DNA of 64,000 bases from Alteromonadaceae bacterium. Its GTDB lineage: Bacteria; Pseudomonadota; Gammaproteobacteria; Enterobacterales; Alteromonadaceae. Location of the stretch: positions 102,324-166,323 of the forward strand of contig JABXHM010000014.1 of NCBI GenBank assembly GCA_013373625.1. Direction: 5' to 3'. The number at the start of each line of letters is the position of its first letter. Positions within the stretch are counted from its first letter, which is position 1. The position numbers and the translations under genes were made by a program. Under the pieces are notes generated by a model that was not told where the DNA came from, did not search any database, and worked only from the letters and a program-made list of their open reading frames with translations. This document shows, piece after piece, positions 1 to 9,513 of this stretch.

Positions 1-643
1 TGCTGCTTAATTGCCAGAGTTTATTCTGCGGCCGTTGAGCCATTAGCGCAGTAATAGTCGCTACCACGTCATCAACGTGCACCAAGTTGACGACCTGGTT
101 TGCGCCACTTAAGGTGCGCCCTGCCAGTGACTTTACCGGATGCCGATCCGGGCCAACTAATCCTGCCAGGCGCAATATATAGCCGTTTTCTGGTGCGCTG
201 CGGCGAACGTGCTTTTCAATTGCGATATGTGCCTCGCCGGATGCTGTTACTGGTGCAACCCCTGATGCAGTGGTGACATCTCCCTCCTGCTCGCCATAAA
301 CAGATGTTGTGCTAATAAAGATAAGTTGCTGCGGAGGCTGGTGACGATACAGGGCCGATATCAGATCGCACATATGCCGGGTAAACTCATCGAGATTAGT
401 ATTGCGCCGACCGGGTGGAATATTTAAAACCACTGTGGCGTTTGCACTAAGTTCGCTGAGTGTATCTGCTGAGTCACTGAGGGTAAAATGCAGAGGGCGA
501 ATTCCCTGATTTCGTAGTTGTTGTGCTTTATCGTGACTTCGTGTGGTGCCTATTACCTGCCTGCTATTAGCAAAATGGCTGGCAAGGTATCCACCCAGCC
601 AACCACATCCACAAAGTACCAGTGTATTGCTGTTATCTGACAT
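1..643 (-). CDS. NAD(P)-binding SDR/epimerase-like protein (3' end cut by window)
   Basis: The first 214 codons of a gene that runs off the left edge. Translation from the ATG at 643 gives an N-terminal Rossmann motif (CGCGWLGGYLA, residues 11-21) followed by ISTTSVYG, the typical strand-and-turn of extended short-chain dehydrogenases of the YeeZ/NAD-dependent epimerase type. A conserved-looking LVHVDDVV sits near the truncated end. No signal peptide is visible, so it should be cytoplasmic. Proteins of this group act on nucleotide sugars or are uncharacterised; the substrate cannot be told from sequence. It lies 42 bp downstream of the next gene on the same strand. Family assignment is good, exact function unknown. 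Confidence 0.75.
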   Translation of the reverse strand, partial: MSDNSNTLVLCGCGWLGGYLASHFANSRQVIGTTRSHDKAQQLRNQGIRPLHFTLSDSADTLSELSANATVVLNIPPGRRNTNLDEFTRHMCDLISALYRHQPPQQLIFISTTSVYGEQEGDVTTASGVAPVTASGEAHIAIEKHVRRSAPENGYILRLAGLVGPDRHPVKSLAGRTLSGANQVVNLVHVDDVVATITALMAQRPQNKLWQLSS

Positions 644-684
644 ACTGACGACCGTTTTGAAATTAACGTCGTCAGTGTATCACG

Positions 685-1488
685 TTACTGTTTTAACGCG
701 GAATCGCCATCTGTCTCAAGCAGATCCAGACCCTTAAGTGCGGCAATATTCTGCTGCATATGTGTCTCTGCATAATCGGCTTTGGCTAATACAGTGCACA
801 ATTCATCTGCTTTAGATTCCAGAGCGTCGGCCTCGCCTTCAACGCGTTGCTCTATGGTTTCGCCAAAGTTTTCCATGCGTGTAGCAAAGTCTTCCATGTC
901 ACCATCGGCAAAGAGCATTTGGCGTCCGATTGCCATCAGGAAGTGGCCCATTGAGCGCTCTACCAGGTCGTCAATCTTGTCATCTAATTGCTCGCTCCAT
1001 GCGGCATCGGCCCAGTTACCTTCTAGATCCGCACTGTTAAATTGATACGTGCCGTCGGGAGCGTAAAAACGCTCTTCAATTTGCGCAGAGAGATCGGTAA
1101 ACAGCTCATCGAAATCATCGGTGAGTTCGTGATCGGCGCCTAATAATTCAGAAAACACTTCAGTGACTGCATAACTCGCAATTTTGATACCATCACGGGC
1201 AATGTCTACCGTCATGGGAATGGCGCTTTCTATACTGGTGTAATAGTCTGTTACCCAACGTTGCTCGTCATTGTTGAGGTTTACGTTCTGGCCGTCTACG
1301 TAGAGCTGGTGAGCAGGAGTAATTAGAACTTTCTCACCGCTTTCGGTGGTAATGGTTAAATCACCATGACTGTAGGTAACAGAGCCATGCAATTCCATAT
1401 TGCACTGATTATCAATCTCGATATGGGCGAAAGCAGGTTGGGCACATAATGCCGAAGTCATCATCAATGCAGTTGCGATAGTTTTCAT
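685..1488 (-). CDS. yggN: YggN family (DUF2884) periplasmic protein
   Basis: A 267-residue protein with a clear signal peptide (MKTIATALMMTSALCAQPAFA, cleavage expected near residue 21) and a mature part rich in Asp and Glu. The layout (an early Cys after IDNQ, a short beta-rich stretch, a long acidic helical part, a late Cys in ADELC) matches the YggN/DUF2884 family of Gammaproteobacteria. The two cysteines could pair in the periplasm. The family function is unknown. An AGGTCC-like ribosome binding site precedes the ATG. It is probably transcribed alone or with the SDR-like gene downstream. Confidence 0.75.
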   Translation of the reverse strand: MKTIATALMMTSALCAQPAFAHIEIDNQCNMELHGSVTYSHGDLTITTESGEKVLITPAHQLYVDGQNVNLNNDEQRWVTDYYTSIESAIPMTVDIARDGIKIASYAVTEVFSELLGADHELTDDFDELFTDLSAQIEERFYAPDGTYQFNSADLEGNWADAAWSEQLDDKIDDLVERSMGHFLMAIGRQMLFADGDMEDFATRMENFGETIEQRVEGEADALESKADELCTVLAKADYAETHMQQNIAALKGLDLLETDGDSALKQ

Positions 1489-1671
1489 CCTGGACCTCTT
1501 ATCTTAAATAGCGGTTTGTGACATAGTATTGTTGAACTTATGACAAGGCTTATCGCAATTCGCAGGCCAATATTTTTTATCTTTATTTTTCAATAGCTTG
1601 AGATTTTCCGGGACATCAATGATAAGTGATAAGTTAACAATATAGCGCTAATGAGCTACTTTTTAGTGAAA

Positions 1672-1685
1672 TTGACCAAGATCAA
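1672..1685. promoter_or_regulatory. FNR/ANR-like box
   Basis: TTGACCAAGATCAA matches the FNR consensus (TTGAT-N4-ATCAA) at nine of ten fixed positions. It lies about 90 bp upstream of the ATG of the small membrane protein at 1771. If used for class II activation the transcript would start near 1720, where a weak -10 (CATAAA, 1702-1707) is plausible. Inference only. Confidence 0.4.
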
Positions 1686-1770
1686 TATTCACCGTTTTAT
1701 GCATAAAGCACATGTTCATTTTTGTTCTCTTAGTGCATAATACGCGCAGAATTTTTATAGGGTAAAGATT

Positions 1771-1962
1771 ATGAGTGATTGGATTGATGCAATTTTATTT
1801 GCCGTTGCCTTAGTGGCTTTTACCTTGGGCATGAGCAGTATAGTAATGGGTTTTATGTCTAATAAAGAAGGTAGCGAAGCCCTGCATGAGCGCATCGAGA
1901 TGGGGTATCTTGGGGTTAGTGCCCTGGTTGTTTGCCTGTTAATGGTTTACGTCATCAGCTAG
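1771..1962 (+). CDS. small two-helix inner membrane protein
   Basis: A 63-residue protein with two hydrophobic segments (about residues 6-27 and 46-62) separated by a charged loop (NKEGSEALHERIE). The short loop suggests a hairpin with both ends on the same side of the inner membrane. It has a plausible ribosome binding site (AGGGTAAAG before the ATG), its own terminator, and a candidate FNR box upstream, all of which support a real gene. I do not recognise the family. Redox-responsive expression is an inference from the box alone. Confidence 0.6.
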   Translation: MSDWIDAILFAVALVAFTLGMSSIVMGFMSNKEGSEALHERIEMGYLGVSALVVCLLMVYVIS

Positions 1963-1993
1963 GCTCAGCTGGGCAACATCGAACCTGATACGG

Positions 1994-2021
1994 AAAAGCG
2001 CTCAATCGAGCGCTTTTTTTG
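1994..2021 (+). terminator. rho-independent terminator after the small membrane protein
   Basis: Perfect 10-bp stem (AAAAGCGCTC / GAGCGCTTTT) with a 4-nt loop, running into a T-tract. It ends the 1771-1962 transcript and may also act on the convergent gene that ends at 2061. Confidence 0.85.
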
Positions 2022-2060
2022 TTTGCAACCAAGAATGATTAAAACTCAATGTATTGTGTT

Positions 2061-3398
2061 TTAATCTTTTTTACTGGCAGGTTTATCCGACGCCGGAGCG
2101 TCTGTGTATAACGTATCTTCGGTGGGCGGTTGGCCCTGATTGGCTGGCATTAGGGCACCTAAATGGCTGTCGCGTTGGTAAGCACGTAACTCAAATTGTG
2201 GCATCATTGCCATAATGTGGTCAAAGATATCTGCCTGCACTTTTTCGTAAGCCACCCAGGATTTATCCCGGCAAAAGCAATACACTTCCAACGGTAACCC
2301 CAGTTCATTCGGGGGTAACTGCCGTACCATTAATGTCATATCCTGGTTGATTTTTTGATGTTTAGCCAGGTATGCCTCTAAATACGCTCTGAAAGTACCG
2401 ATGTTGCTTAACGCCCGGCGGTTTAGCAAATCGCTCTCATCAATGGAGTTGTCTTTATGATAGCGCTGTAACTCTTCAACTTTTCCGCTGATGTAGTCCG
2501 CAATAAAACGTATTTTCGCGACTTTTTTGAGGCTTTCATCGTTGTACAGTTTGATAGAATGAATATCAATATACACCGCGCGTTTAATTCGTCTTCCTCC
2601 TGATTCCTGCATACCACGCCAGTTTTTAATGGCTTCATTGGTAAGTGAATAGGTCGGAATTGTGGATATTGTATTGTCCCAGTTTCGAACTTTAACGTTA
2701 GTCAGACCTAACTCTATAATTTCGCCGTCGACGGCAAACTTGTCTACCTGAATCCAGTCGCCGTTGGTAAATAAACGGTTAGCGGTTATTTGAATGCCTG
2801 CGACAAAACCTAAAATAGTGTCTCTGAAAATGAGCAACAACACAGCTGCGATCGCGGTTAGTCCGGACAGCAGCAGCAACGGGCTGCGTTCTACAATTAA
2901 CGATACGCTCAGTAATAAAAACACGATAATGATAATGAGCTTGGCAACCTGAACAAATCCCGTAATTGACGCCTGAGCGGCGAACGGGGTGGTGTTATAC
3001 CAGTCTTCAAAGGTATTGAGCAGCGCGCTGAAAGATAACACCGCAGTGAACATTAAATACAACAATGAGGCCTTGAGAAGCACGTTGTGCATTAAGCTGT
3101 CACCAGTAAGCAACACCTGCGCAGTAAGAAAGATTGAAATTGCGGGAAGTAAATGAATTAAGCGATTAAAAAAACCATGGTTGTGCAGTGCGTCATCCCA
3201 GCGGGTTTTGCTTTTTGATATCCACTTACTGATCACCGATCTTAGTAATAGCCGGCTAACCAACAAGGTGGTAAGCGCAACCATTAAAATTATTCCCAGC
3301 GCAAACACATTGTAAAGCGTGCTATTCAGGACAATGTTTGCATCCAGATTTTGCAACAAGGTAACTAAGCGTTCCCGAAGCGTTTCCGCGGTGACCAT
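2061..3398 (-). CDS. ybdG: YbdG-type MscS-family mechanosensitive channel
   Basis: A 445-residue inner membrane protein, close in sequence and length to E. coli YbdG (415 aa). Several N-terminal transmembrane helices (starting about residues 30-50) lead into the MscS pore helix and beta domain (LIFRDTILGFVAGIQI, then GDWIQVDKFAVDGEIIELGLTNVKVRNWDN, given here only in part as GDWIQV and VKVRNWDN). Blocks such as ESGGRRIKR and IGTFRAYL are characteristic of YbdG rather than MscS itself. It would release solutes at hypo-osmotic shock. Its ATG directly abuts the stop of the upstream acyltransferase, so the three genes 5201-2061 look like one operon. The C-terminal 30 residues are polar and not conserved in E. 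coli. Confidence 0.88.
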   Translation of the reverse strand: MVTAETLRERLVTLLQNLDANIVLNSTLYNVFALGIILMVALTTLLVSRLLLRSVISKWISKSKTRWDDALHNHGFFNRLIHLLPAISIFLTAQVLLTGDSLMHNVLLKASLLYLMFTAVLSFSALLNTFEDWYNTTPFAAQASITGFVQVAKLIIIIVFLLLSVSLIVERSPLLLLSGLTAIAAVLLLIFRDTILGFVAGIQITANRLFTNGDWIQVDKFAVDGEIIELGLTNVKVRNWDNTISTIPTYSLTNEAIKNWRGMQESGGRRIKRAVYIDIHSIKLYNDESLKKVAKIRFIADYISGKVEELQRYHKDNSIDESDLLNRRALSNIGTFRAYLEAYLAKHQKINQDMTLMVRQLPPNELGLPLEVYCFCRDKSWVAYEKVQADIFDHIMAMMPQFELRAYQRDSHLGALMPANQGQPPTEDTLYTDAPASDKPASKKD

Positions 3399-4295
3399 TC
3401 ACATTCCTTTTTTAAGTTGAGAGATATTGCTGTCTTTGGCATGCCACAGGCTATTCACCCATTTTTGAAACTGTGTTTTGAAGGTGGCGTCATTATAATA
3501 ATCGCCAATTGCAGCCTGTGGGACATCAAGCACATTAACATCCACCACAATTTGTTGCATTTGGCCGCATAACATTGCCAGCATAGGGTGTTTGGTATTT
3601 TGTGGGTAAATTAGCGAAATGTCTAAAATATTAGTAAACAACTCGCCCATGGTTGCCAGGGTAAAAGCAATACCGCCAGCTTTAGGGGGGAGCAAGTGAT
3701 TGTAAGGACTCTGGCTTTTAGCATGCTTGATGGGCGTAAAGCGAGTCCCTTCAACAAAATTGATAACCGTAGTGGGCTGGTGAGTAAATTTTTGGCAGTA
3801 ACGCTTGGTTGTTGCGATGTCTGTGCCGCGCTTCTCGGGGTGTTTTTGTAGATAGGCTTTGGAGAACCGTCGCATAAAGGGCATATCCAATGCCCAGGCT
3901 GCCAGCCCGACGAAGGGAAGCCAGATAAGCTCCTGCTTAAGGAAAAACTTTGGGGCAGGAATCCGAAAAGCGGCAAACTCAATTAACAGGATGATATCCA
4001 GGTAACTTAAGTGGTTCGCGACAATCAGATACCAGCTTTGTTTGCTCAGTTGACTATTTACCCGGTAATCAAACGATACCGGGTTAAACAGCTTTATCAA
4101 CGCCAGGCTGCATTTGCCAAAACACAGCATAAAGCAATTCATCATTGGCGCTAATAGGCGTTTGAATGCTGCGATGGGGATTAACAGTCGCACAAGGCCA
4201 AACAGAATAACCAAACCTCCCCACAGCGCAAGGTTGGCGAGCTGGAGTGGTAAATGAATTATAAATATAAGGGGCGCTAATAACTGCCTGAACAT
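3399..4295 (-). CDS. PlsC/YihG-type acyltransferase (copy 2)
   Basis: A 298-residue membrane-associated acyltransferase of the lysophosphatidate acyltransferase superfamily. It shows the catalytic NHLSYLD block (NHxxxxD, about residues 93-99) and the substrate-binding FVEGTRF block, with N-terminal hydrophobic segments as in E. coli YihG. It probably acylates lysophosphatidate or another lysolipid at the cytoplasmic face of the inner membrane. It lies 3 bp after its paralogue at 4299-5201 and shares with it blocks such as PFMRR, NFVEGTRFTP and PKAGGIAF, so the two arose by tandem duplication. The downstream channel gene starts immediately after its stop. Confidence 0.85.
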   Translation of the reverse strand: MFRQLLAPLIFIIHLPLQLANLALWGGLVILFGLVRLLIPIAAFKRLLAPMMNCFMLCFGKCSLALIKLFNPVSFDYRVNSQLSKQSWYLIVANHLSYLDIILLIEFAAFRIPAPKFFLKQELIWLPFVGLAAWALDMPFMRRFSKAYLQKHPEKRGTDIATTKRYCQKFTHQPTTVINFVEGTRFTPIKHAKSQSPYNHLLPPKAGGIAFTLATMGELFTNILDISLIYPQNTKHPMLAMLCGQMQQIVVDVNVLDVPQAAIGDYYNDATFKTQFQKWVNSLWHAKDSNISQLKKGM

Positions 4296-4298
4296 AGC

Positions 4299-5201
4299 CT
4301 ACATTGCCTTCCAGCTTTCTAGTCGTTGATCTTTTATCTGCCATTGCTGGTTGAGCCACTGCTGAAAACGAGCACGTTGCACCGGGTTTTCAAAATACTG
4401 CATGATGTCTAGATCCTCAGGGAATAAGCCTTCAAGCGGTTTCACATCTGCATGCAGTTTTATGTGGTCGACTGACCCATTGATAAAATCCCAGAACGAA
4501 GGCGGTTTACCAGGGTAATAAATGGTGACATCAATGAGTTGGTGGAGTTGCCCCCCCATCGCATTAAGCACAAAAGCAATACCGCCAGCTTTTGGTTTAA
4601 GCAAATGTTTAAACGGAGAGTGTTGACGACTCTGTTTGTCTGGCGTGAAGCGCGTCCCTTCTACAAAATTCATGATGCTGGCGGGCTTAAATTTAAATTT
4701 TTCACAAGCCTTTTGGGTAGTTGCCATATCCTTGCCCTTTAAGTGCGGATGTTTGGCCAAAAAAGATTTGCTATACCGGCGCATAAACGGAAAATCCAGT
4801 GCCCACCAGGCGAGACCGAGCAATGGTACCCAAATGAGTTGTTGTTTTAAAAAGAATTTTAAGAAGGGTACACGATGGTTAAGTACGCGCTGCAGGATCA
4901 AAATATCGACCCAAGACTGATGGTTAGCAATCACCAAATACCAGTCATTACGTGATAACCCTTCTAATCCGGTCACATCGATTTTAGTGCGACTAAATAC
5001 CCGTTGGTTAAAATTATTCAAACTAATCCAGGCTACTGCACAGGCATCCAGCAGATAGGTTAATGCAGTTCGCCAGGCGGCCAGTGGTATTACTAATTTA
5101 AATACGGCAAGTATGAGTACGATAGGTACCCAAAAAAATGTGTTTAAGCCATAAAATAATGCCGACACTGCGCCGTTAAGTATCAATAGGTGTTTTTTCA
5201 A
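4299..5201 (-). CDS. PlsC/YihG-type acyltransferase (copy 1)
   Basis: First gene of the acyltransferase-acyltransferase-ybdG operon, 300 residues. The catalytic block is NHQSWVD and the second block is NFVEGTRFTP; two N-terminal hydrophobic segments (residues about 8-45) anchor it in the inner membrane. It resembles E. coli YihG, a 1-acylglycerol-3-phosphate acyltransferase. Copy 2 directly downstream diverges in the N-terminal and C-terminal thirds, suggesting different acyl or acceptor preference. No signal for lipid A acylation (a different family) is present. Confidence 0.85.
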   Translation of the reverse strand: MKKHLLILNGAVSALFYGLNTFFWVPIVLILAVFKLVIPLAAWRTALTYLLDACAVAWISLNNFNQRVFSRTKIDVTGLEGLSRNDWYLVIANHQSWVDILILQRVLNHRVPFLKFFLKQQLIWVPLLGLAWWALDFPFMRRYSKSFLAKHPHLKGKDMATTQKACEKFKFKPASIMNFVEGTRFTPDKQSRQHSPFKHLLKPKAGGIAFVLNAMGGQLHQLIDVTIYYPGKPPSFWDFINGSVDHIKLHADVKPLEGLFPEDLDIMQYFENPVQRARFQQWLNQQWQIKDQRLESWKAM

Positions 5202-5369
5202 AACTACGTCACCCAGTAAACCTTATTCATGGCGACAGTTTATCTTAAAAATGTATTAAAACCGATAATAATGCAGTTAAATGTGGCAAAACGGTGGCCA
5301 TTGTCTCGTTAACCAATAGCCTCAACATGGTTTGGGTGCCATAATCTTAAATAATGCTAATCCTGGCAG

Positions 5370-6638
5370 CTAGTCTATGCGCTTTAGCGTTGGCACTGTC
5401 CATTTTTGCCAGTCTTCAGGTGACGTCGGGTAATTGCCGTCCGTTTTTAGTATTTCGCTAGGATTTACTGCTTTTTCAAGCAAGAAGCGGTCGATAAAAT
5501 GTTTAACGTCCGGTAATTGTGAATCCGGGAGGTGACAGTGACTGTGTCCGCCTGTCTGAGTTATGCCTATATTGGCAGGTACACCCAGTGCCAGCCAAAT
5601 CGTTTTAGCCACTACCGATGTCAAAAAGGTACTCGCGTTACCCAGCCATTCCATAGACGTGTTTTCCAGCACCAGTAAACCCCGTGGGGCAATTAAGCCC
5701 ATTAACTGGTGATGATCAACAGGTAGTTTGTTTGTATGGCCGCTGAACTGTTTGAAATTGTCGCGAAACCAGACGTTCTCCGTAACGATCTGGCGCTGGG
5801 TTTGAACATTTTGACCTTGTGCTTGCTGGTGGTCTGAAATACGCCAGCTTGCAGCACCTCCTGAACCTGATTCCTGAGCAATAGTGAGAACAAGTCGTTC
5901 ATCAAAAGCCCCTGCTACGATAGCGCCTTTGCCGTATCTGGAGCACCCGGTGACACCAATACGTGAGCGGTCAATGAGGTGTTGATCGGTTTTATCGATG
6001 ACATCAATAATGCGGCTAAGCCCCCAACTCCAGGCGGTCATTGCTCCGGCTGGATGGTCTGCCCCGAACAAATCGTAGAATTTTCCCCGCCCACGGGATT
6101 GACCGTTTTTTTGCTCTGCCAGTTCACTGTTGTCAAAGGTGATTACCGCCACCCCAGCATCGTTCAATAACCGGGTATCAAGACCATATTTGCTTAGCCT
6201 GATAATTGCCGGGTAGGGGGCTTCGCCTGAAGTTGGCATATCTACCTTAGCAGTGAACTGAATTTGCTTGTCTGTGGTGCCCGTCTGCACGCTTATTTGT
6301 TTATCCGCTACTGAACCGACAACGACTGCGGGGGCAGAAGGTATGGGGCCAAGCTCCCAATGTTCAAACTGTGCTTTAGTCAGGGCCCTTACGCATTGCC
6401 ATTGGGTTAGTGATGTCGCACGCTGTCCGGTTGCGTATAAAAATGGATCGGGTAAATGGGTAACCTCAGACAGTGCCTCAAAAGACGTTGGAGAGTATGA
6501 CGGACAAGGCTGCGCCGGGTCAGACTGCGTGGTTTGTGCCGCTTCTGCGGATGCAGCCATTTTGCTGGTTGCTGACAACAGAAATAGTGCAGTGAGTAGC
6601 ACAATAACCCTATGGTAACTTTGATGCATAATAATCAA
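5370..6638 (-). CDS. CE15 4-O-methyl-glucuronoyl methylesterase, secreted
   Basis: A 422-residue secreted esterase. A signal peptide covers about residues 1-30. The alpha/beta hydrolase core carries the CE15 nucleophile motif GCSRYGKGA (Ser233), followed by AQESGSGG (candidate catalytic Glu256) and GGHSHCHLP (candidate His367 next to the conserved Cys). CE15 enzymes cut the ester bond between lignin alcohols and the 4-O-methyl-glucuronate side chains of xylan. It is divergent from the GH3/GH10 operon across a 152-bp spacer, so shared control is likely. No clear ribosome binding site precedes the first ATG; the in-frame ATG at 6629 would also keep a full signal peptide. Confidence 0.87.
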   Translation of the reverse strand: MIIMHQSYHRVIVLLTALFLLSATSKMAASAEAAQTTQSDPAQPCPSYSPTSFEALSEVTHLPDPFLYATGQRATSLTQWQCVRALTKAQFEHWELGPIPSAPAVVVGSVADKQISVQTGTTDKQIQFTAKVDMPTSGEAPYPAIIRLSKYGLDTRLLNDAGVAVITFDNSELAEQKNGQSRGRGKFYDLFGADHPAGAMTAWSWGLSRIIDVIDKTDQHLIDRSRIGVTGCSRYGKGAIVAGAFDERLVLTIAQESGSGGAASWRISDHQQAQGQNVQTQRQIVTENVWFRDNFKQFSGHTNKLPVDHHQLMGLIAPRGLLVLENTSMEWLGNASTFLTSVVAKTIWLALGVPANIGITQTGGHSHCHLPDSQLPDVKHFIDRFLLEKAVNPSEILKTDGNYPTSPEDWQKWTVPTLKRID

Positions 6639-6790
6639 CGGTCAAAAGATGTGAAATACAGTTTGCAGCGGTTTAATGCAAAGAAAAAGTCACTTTTTTT
6701 AACACTGTGTTTACGTTTTGATGCCTTTTGATTGTACCGTTTTATGTTTAAGGTATGTTTTGTCAGTTGAGTTAATTTTATGGAGTACTA

Positions 6791-9493
6791 ATGAAGACTT
6801 TCCGGTTAAATAAAGCGAAGTATACACTGATAGGAGCAACTATCGCGGTTATTCTGGGCACCGCTGGGTGTACCACTGATGCAAGCACATCAGGTCAGAC
6901 AGAGACCAAAAGCGAGGCAGCAGCCTATTTCGATACCAGCCTGCCCATGCAGGAAAGGGTTAAAGATCTCGTTTCAAGAATGACGCTGGAAGAAAAAATT
7001 GCTCAAATGTATAACGACGCACCGGCCATTGAGCGCCTGAAAGTACCTGCGTATGACTACTGGAACGAGGCTTTGCACGGTGTGGCGCGCGCCGGTAATG
7101 CTACGGTATTTCCGCAGGCAATAGGGTTAGCCGCAATGTGGGACAAAGCACTGTTACACGAAATTGCCACAGTGATCTCGGACGAAGGCCGCGCTAAACA
7201 CCACTATTTTAAAAATGCAGGGATAACGGCGAGATATACGGGCTTAACCTACTGGTCCCCGAATATTAATATTTTTCGCGATCCTCGTTGGGGACGCGGG
7301 CAGGAAACCTATGGTGAAGATCCGTACTTAACTGGTGAGCTGGGTGTAGAGTTTATTAACGGGCTGCAAGGCGATGACGATACGTATTTAAAAACTGCCG
7401 CCACAGCCAAACATTTTGCTGTGCATAACGGTCCTGAAATTACCCGACACTCAGACAATTATGTGGTCTCTGATAAAGACTTATATGAAACGTATCTGCC
7501 TGCCTTTGAAAAGGCGGTGGTAGAAGCTGACGTAGAAGCTGTCATGTGTGCTTATAACCGGGTCAATGATTTACCGGCCTGTGGCTCAGATATGCTCCTT
7601 AAGGAAGTGCTTCGCGGTAAATACCAGTTTGATGGGCACGTGATGTCTGATTGCGGTGCGATTGCTGATTTTTACGATCCCAAAGCGCATAACGTAACCG
7701 GTGCACCTGCTGCTGCCGCAGCCTGGGCAGTCACCAGCGGTACCGATTTGAACTGCGGTACCGGGCGCTTAAGCAGTTTTGCCAACCTCAACTTTGCGGT
7801 ACAAAAAGGCCTGATCAGCGAAACCTTGATCGACCACGCGGTTGAGCGCTTATTTATGACGCGCTTTAAACTGGGCATGTTTGACCCGGATGAACAGGTA
7901 GGATATGCCAGCCATAAGATGGATGAAGTAGGCAGTGATGAACATCTGGCATTAACTCAGAAGGCCACGGAGCGTTCGTTGGTACTCCTTAAAAACAATG
8001 GCGTCTTGCCACTGAAGAAGGACGTGAAAGTAGCGGTAATTGGTCCTAACGCTGACAACCGCGATGTGTTGTTGGGTAACTATAATGCACAACCGATTAA
8101 TCCGGTCACTGTGTTGGACGGTATTCAGGATTATATTGGCGAAGATGCTGTAACCAGTGCGCCAGGTAGTGCCCTTATTGCCGACGTATATGGACATTGG
8201 CAGGTGCTCGATAGCGATGTTCTGTTTCATACCAATGAAAATGGTGAACGCGTAGCAGGCTTAAAAGCCGAGTATTTCGAGGTGGCGACGCTGCCTGTCA
8301 CCGATTTTACCAATACCCATACCAAGTCTAAAATTATTGGTGAGGCCAGGGCATCCGAAGTGCTCAGTAGTCTTGAGTTATACCGTGAAGTATCACCGGT
8401 CACCAACAAGGTGCTCGACGACTTTGGCATGGTGGTAAGCGGTGAGCTCGTGCCTGAGACCAGCGGGACGTACCGTTTTGATGGTGAAGGCGAAGTGGCG
8501 ATTGACGGTGAGGTGGTTTCAGGTGCTATCACCTTAACTGCAGGTCAGTCGTATGACATTAGCGTTACCAAAATCTTCGCTACTGACCAGCTAACCAATA
8601 CGGATCATCGTATGCGTGCAAAATGGCAGATGAGTTGGTTAAACACCTCTGAAGCGCTACTGGACAATGCCAAAGCTGCTGCCAAAGATGCCGATGTCAT
8701 TGTAATGGCCGTGGGCATCTCGCCACGCATCGAGGGCGAGGAGATGCCGGTGAAACTGGATGGCTTTAATTATGGCGACCGTTCCAGTATTGACCTGCCC
8801 GCTGAGCAAAGCGCATTAATTAAAGCGATGGAAGCGTTGGGCAAGCCAGTCGTGCTGGTGAACTTCAGTGGTAGTGCTATGGCGCTAAACTGGGAGCAGG
8901 AAAATGTGGATGCCATTGTCCAGGCGTTCTATCCCGGCGAAGCCACAGGCACCGCACTGGCGCGTATCTTATGGGGCGAAGTCAGCCCTTCCGGACGCTT
9001 GCCGGTCACCTTCTACCATAATCTGGATGGCTTTGCGGCATTCGATGATTACGACATGACTAATCGTACTTATCGTTACTTTGACGGTGACGTACTGTAC
9101 CCGTTTGGTTATGGCCTGAGTTACGCCAACTTTTCATACTCAGGTTTAAATGCACCGGAAGCACTATCTGCCGGTAATGATCTGACATTGTCTTTTACGC
9201 TGGAAAACGATGGTGAAATGGACGCAGAGCAGGTGAGTCAGTTATATGTGAGTATGCCGGATGCGCCGGTTGATACACCGAAAGTCGCCCTGAAAGGTTT
9301 TACCCGTACAGCGGTTAATGCGGGCGAATCGACGCAGGTGAGTATGGTGGTACCGGCAGAGGAACTGGTTTATATCAACGACAAAGGCGATAAAGTGCCC
9401 TACACAGGTGCGTTACACGTATCCGTAGGTAACGGCCAGCCGCAGTTTGCCGCTGACGGAGAAGTGGTTAAAACAGTTATTACGCTGCAGTAA
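6791..9493 (+). CDS. GH3 beta-xylosidase/beta-glucosidase lipoprotein with PA14 insert
   Basis: A 900-residue lipoprotein (lipobox GTAGC, Cys27). The GH3 N-terminal barrel (about 50-370) carries the nucleophile in VMSDCGA (Asp287) and the KHFAVH block; a PA14-like insertion (about 485-620) interrupts the second GH3 domain, and a fibronectin-like domain closes the protein (about 780-895). This resembles bacterial xylan 1,4-beta-xylosidases of the Xyl3A type, releasing xylose from short xylo-oligosaccharides. GH3 members also include glucosidases; the neighbours favour xylosidase. GGAG precedes the ATG. It is first in an operon with the GH10 gene 56 bp downstream. Confidence 0.9.
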   Translation: MKTFRLNKAKYTLIGATIAVILGTAGCTTDASTSGQTETKSEAAAYFDTSLPMQERVKDLVSRMTLEEKIAQMYNDAPAIERLKVPAYDYWNEALHGVARAGNATVFPQAIGLAAMWDKALLHEIATVISDEGRAKHHYFKNAGITARYTGLTYWSPNINIFRDPRWGRGQETYGEDPYLTGELGVEFINGLQGDDDTYLKTAATAKHFAVHNGPEITRHSDNYVVSDKDLYETYLPAFEKAVVEADVEAVMCAYNRVNDLPACGSDMLLKEVLRGKYQFDGHVMSDCGAIADFYDPKAHNVTGAPAAAAAWAVTSGTDLNCGTGRLSSFANLNFAVQKGLISETLIDHAVERLFMTRFKLGMFDPDEQVGYASHKMDEVGSDEHLALTQKATERSLVLLKNNGVLPLKKDVKVAVIGPNADNRDVLLGNYNAQPINPVTVLDGIQDYIGEDAVTSAPGSALIADVYGHWQVLDSDVLFHTNENGERVAGLKAEYFEVATLPVTDFTNTHTKSKIIGEARASEVLSSLELYREVSPVTNKVLDDFGMVVSGELVPETSGTYRFDGEGEVAIDGEVVSGAITLTAGQSYDISVTKIFATDQLTNTDHRMRAKWQMSWLNTSEALLDNAKAAAKDADVIVMAVGISPRIEGEEMPVKLDGFNYGDRSSIDLPAEQSALIKAMEALGKPVVLVNFSGSAMALNWEQENVDAIVQAFYPGEATGTALARILWGEVSPSGRLPVTFYHNLDGFAAFDDYDMTNRTYRYFDGDVLYPFGYGLSYANFSYSGLNAPEALSAGNDLTLSFTLENDGEMDAEQVSQLYVSMPDAPVDTPKVALKGFTRTAVNAGESTQVSMVVPAEELVYINDKGDKVPYTGALHVSVGNGQPQFAADGEVVKTVITLQ

Positions 9494-9513
9494 CCAACTC
9501 ACCTCAATACGCA

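Noticed and set aside
543..737. Short plus-strand frame over the SDR-like gene and yggN
   Set aside because: It is antisense to two well-supported genes, has no ribosome binding site and no family signal.
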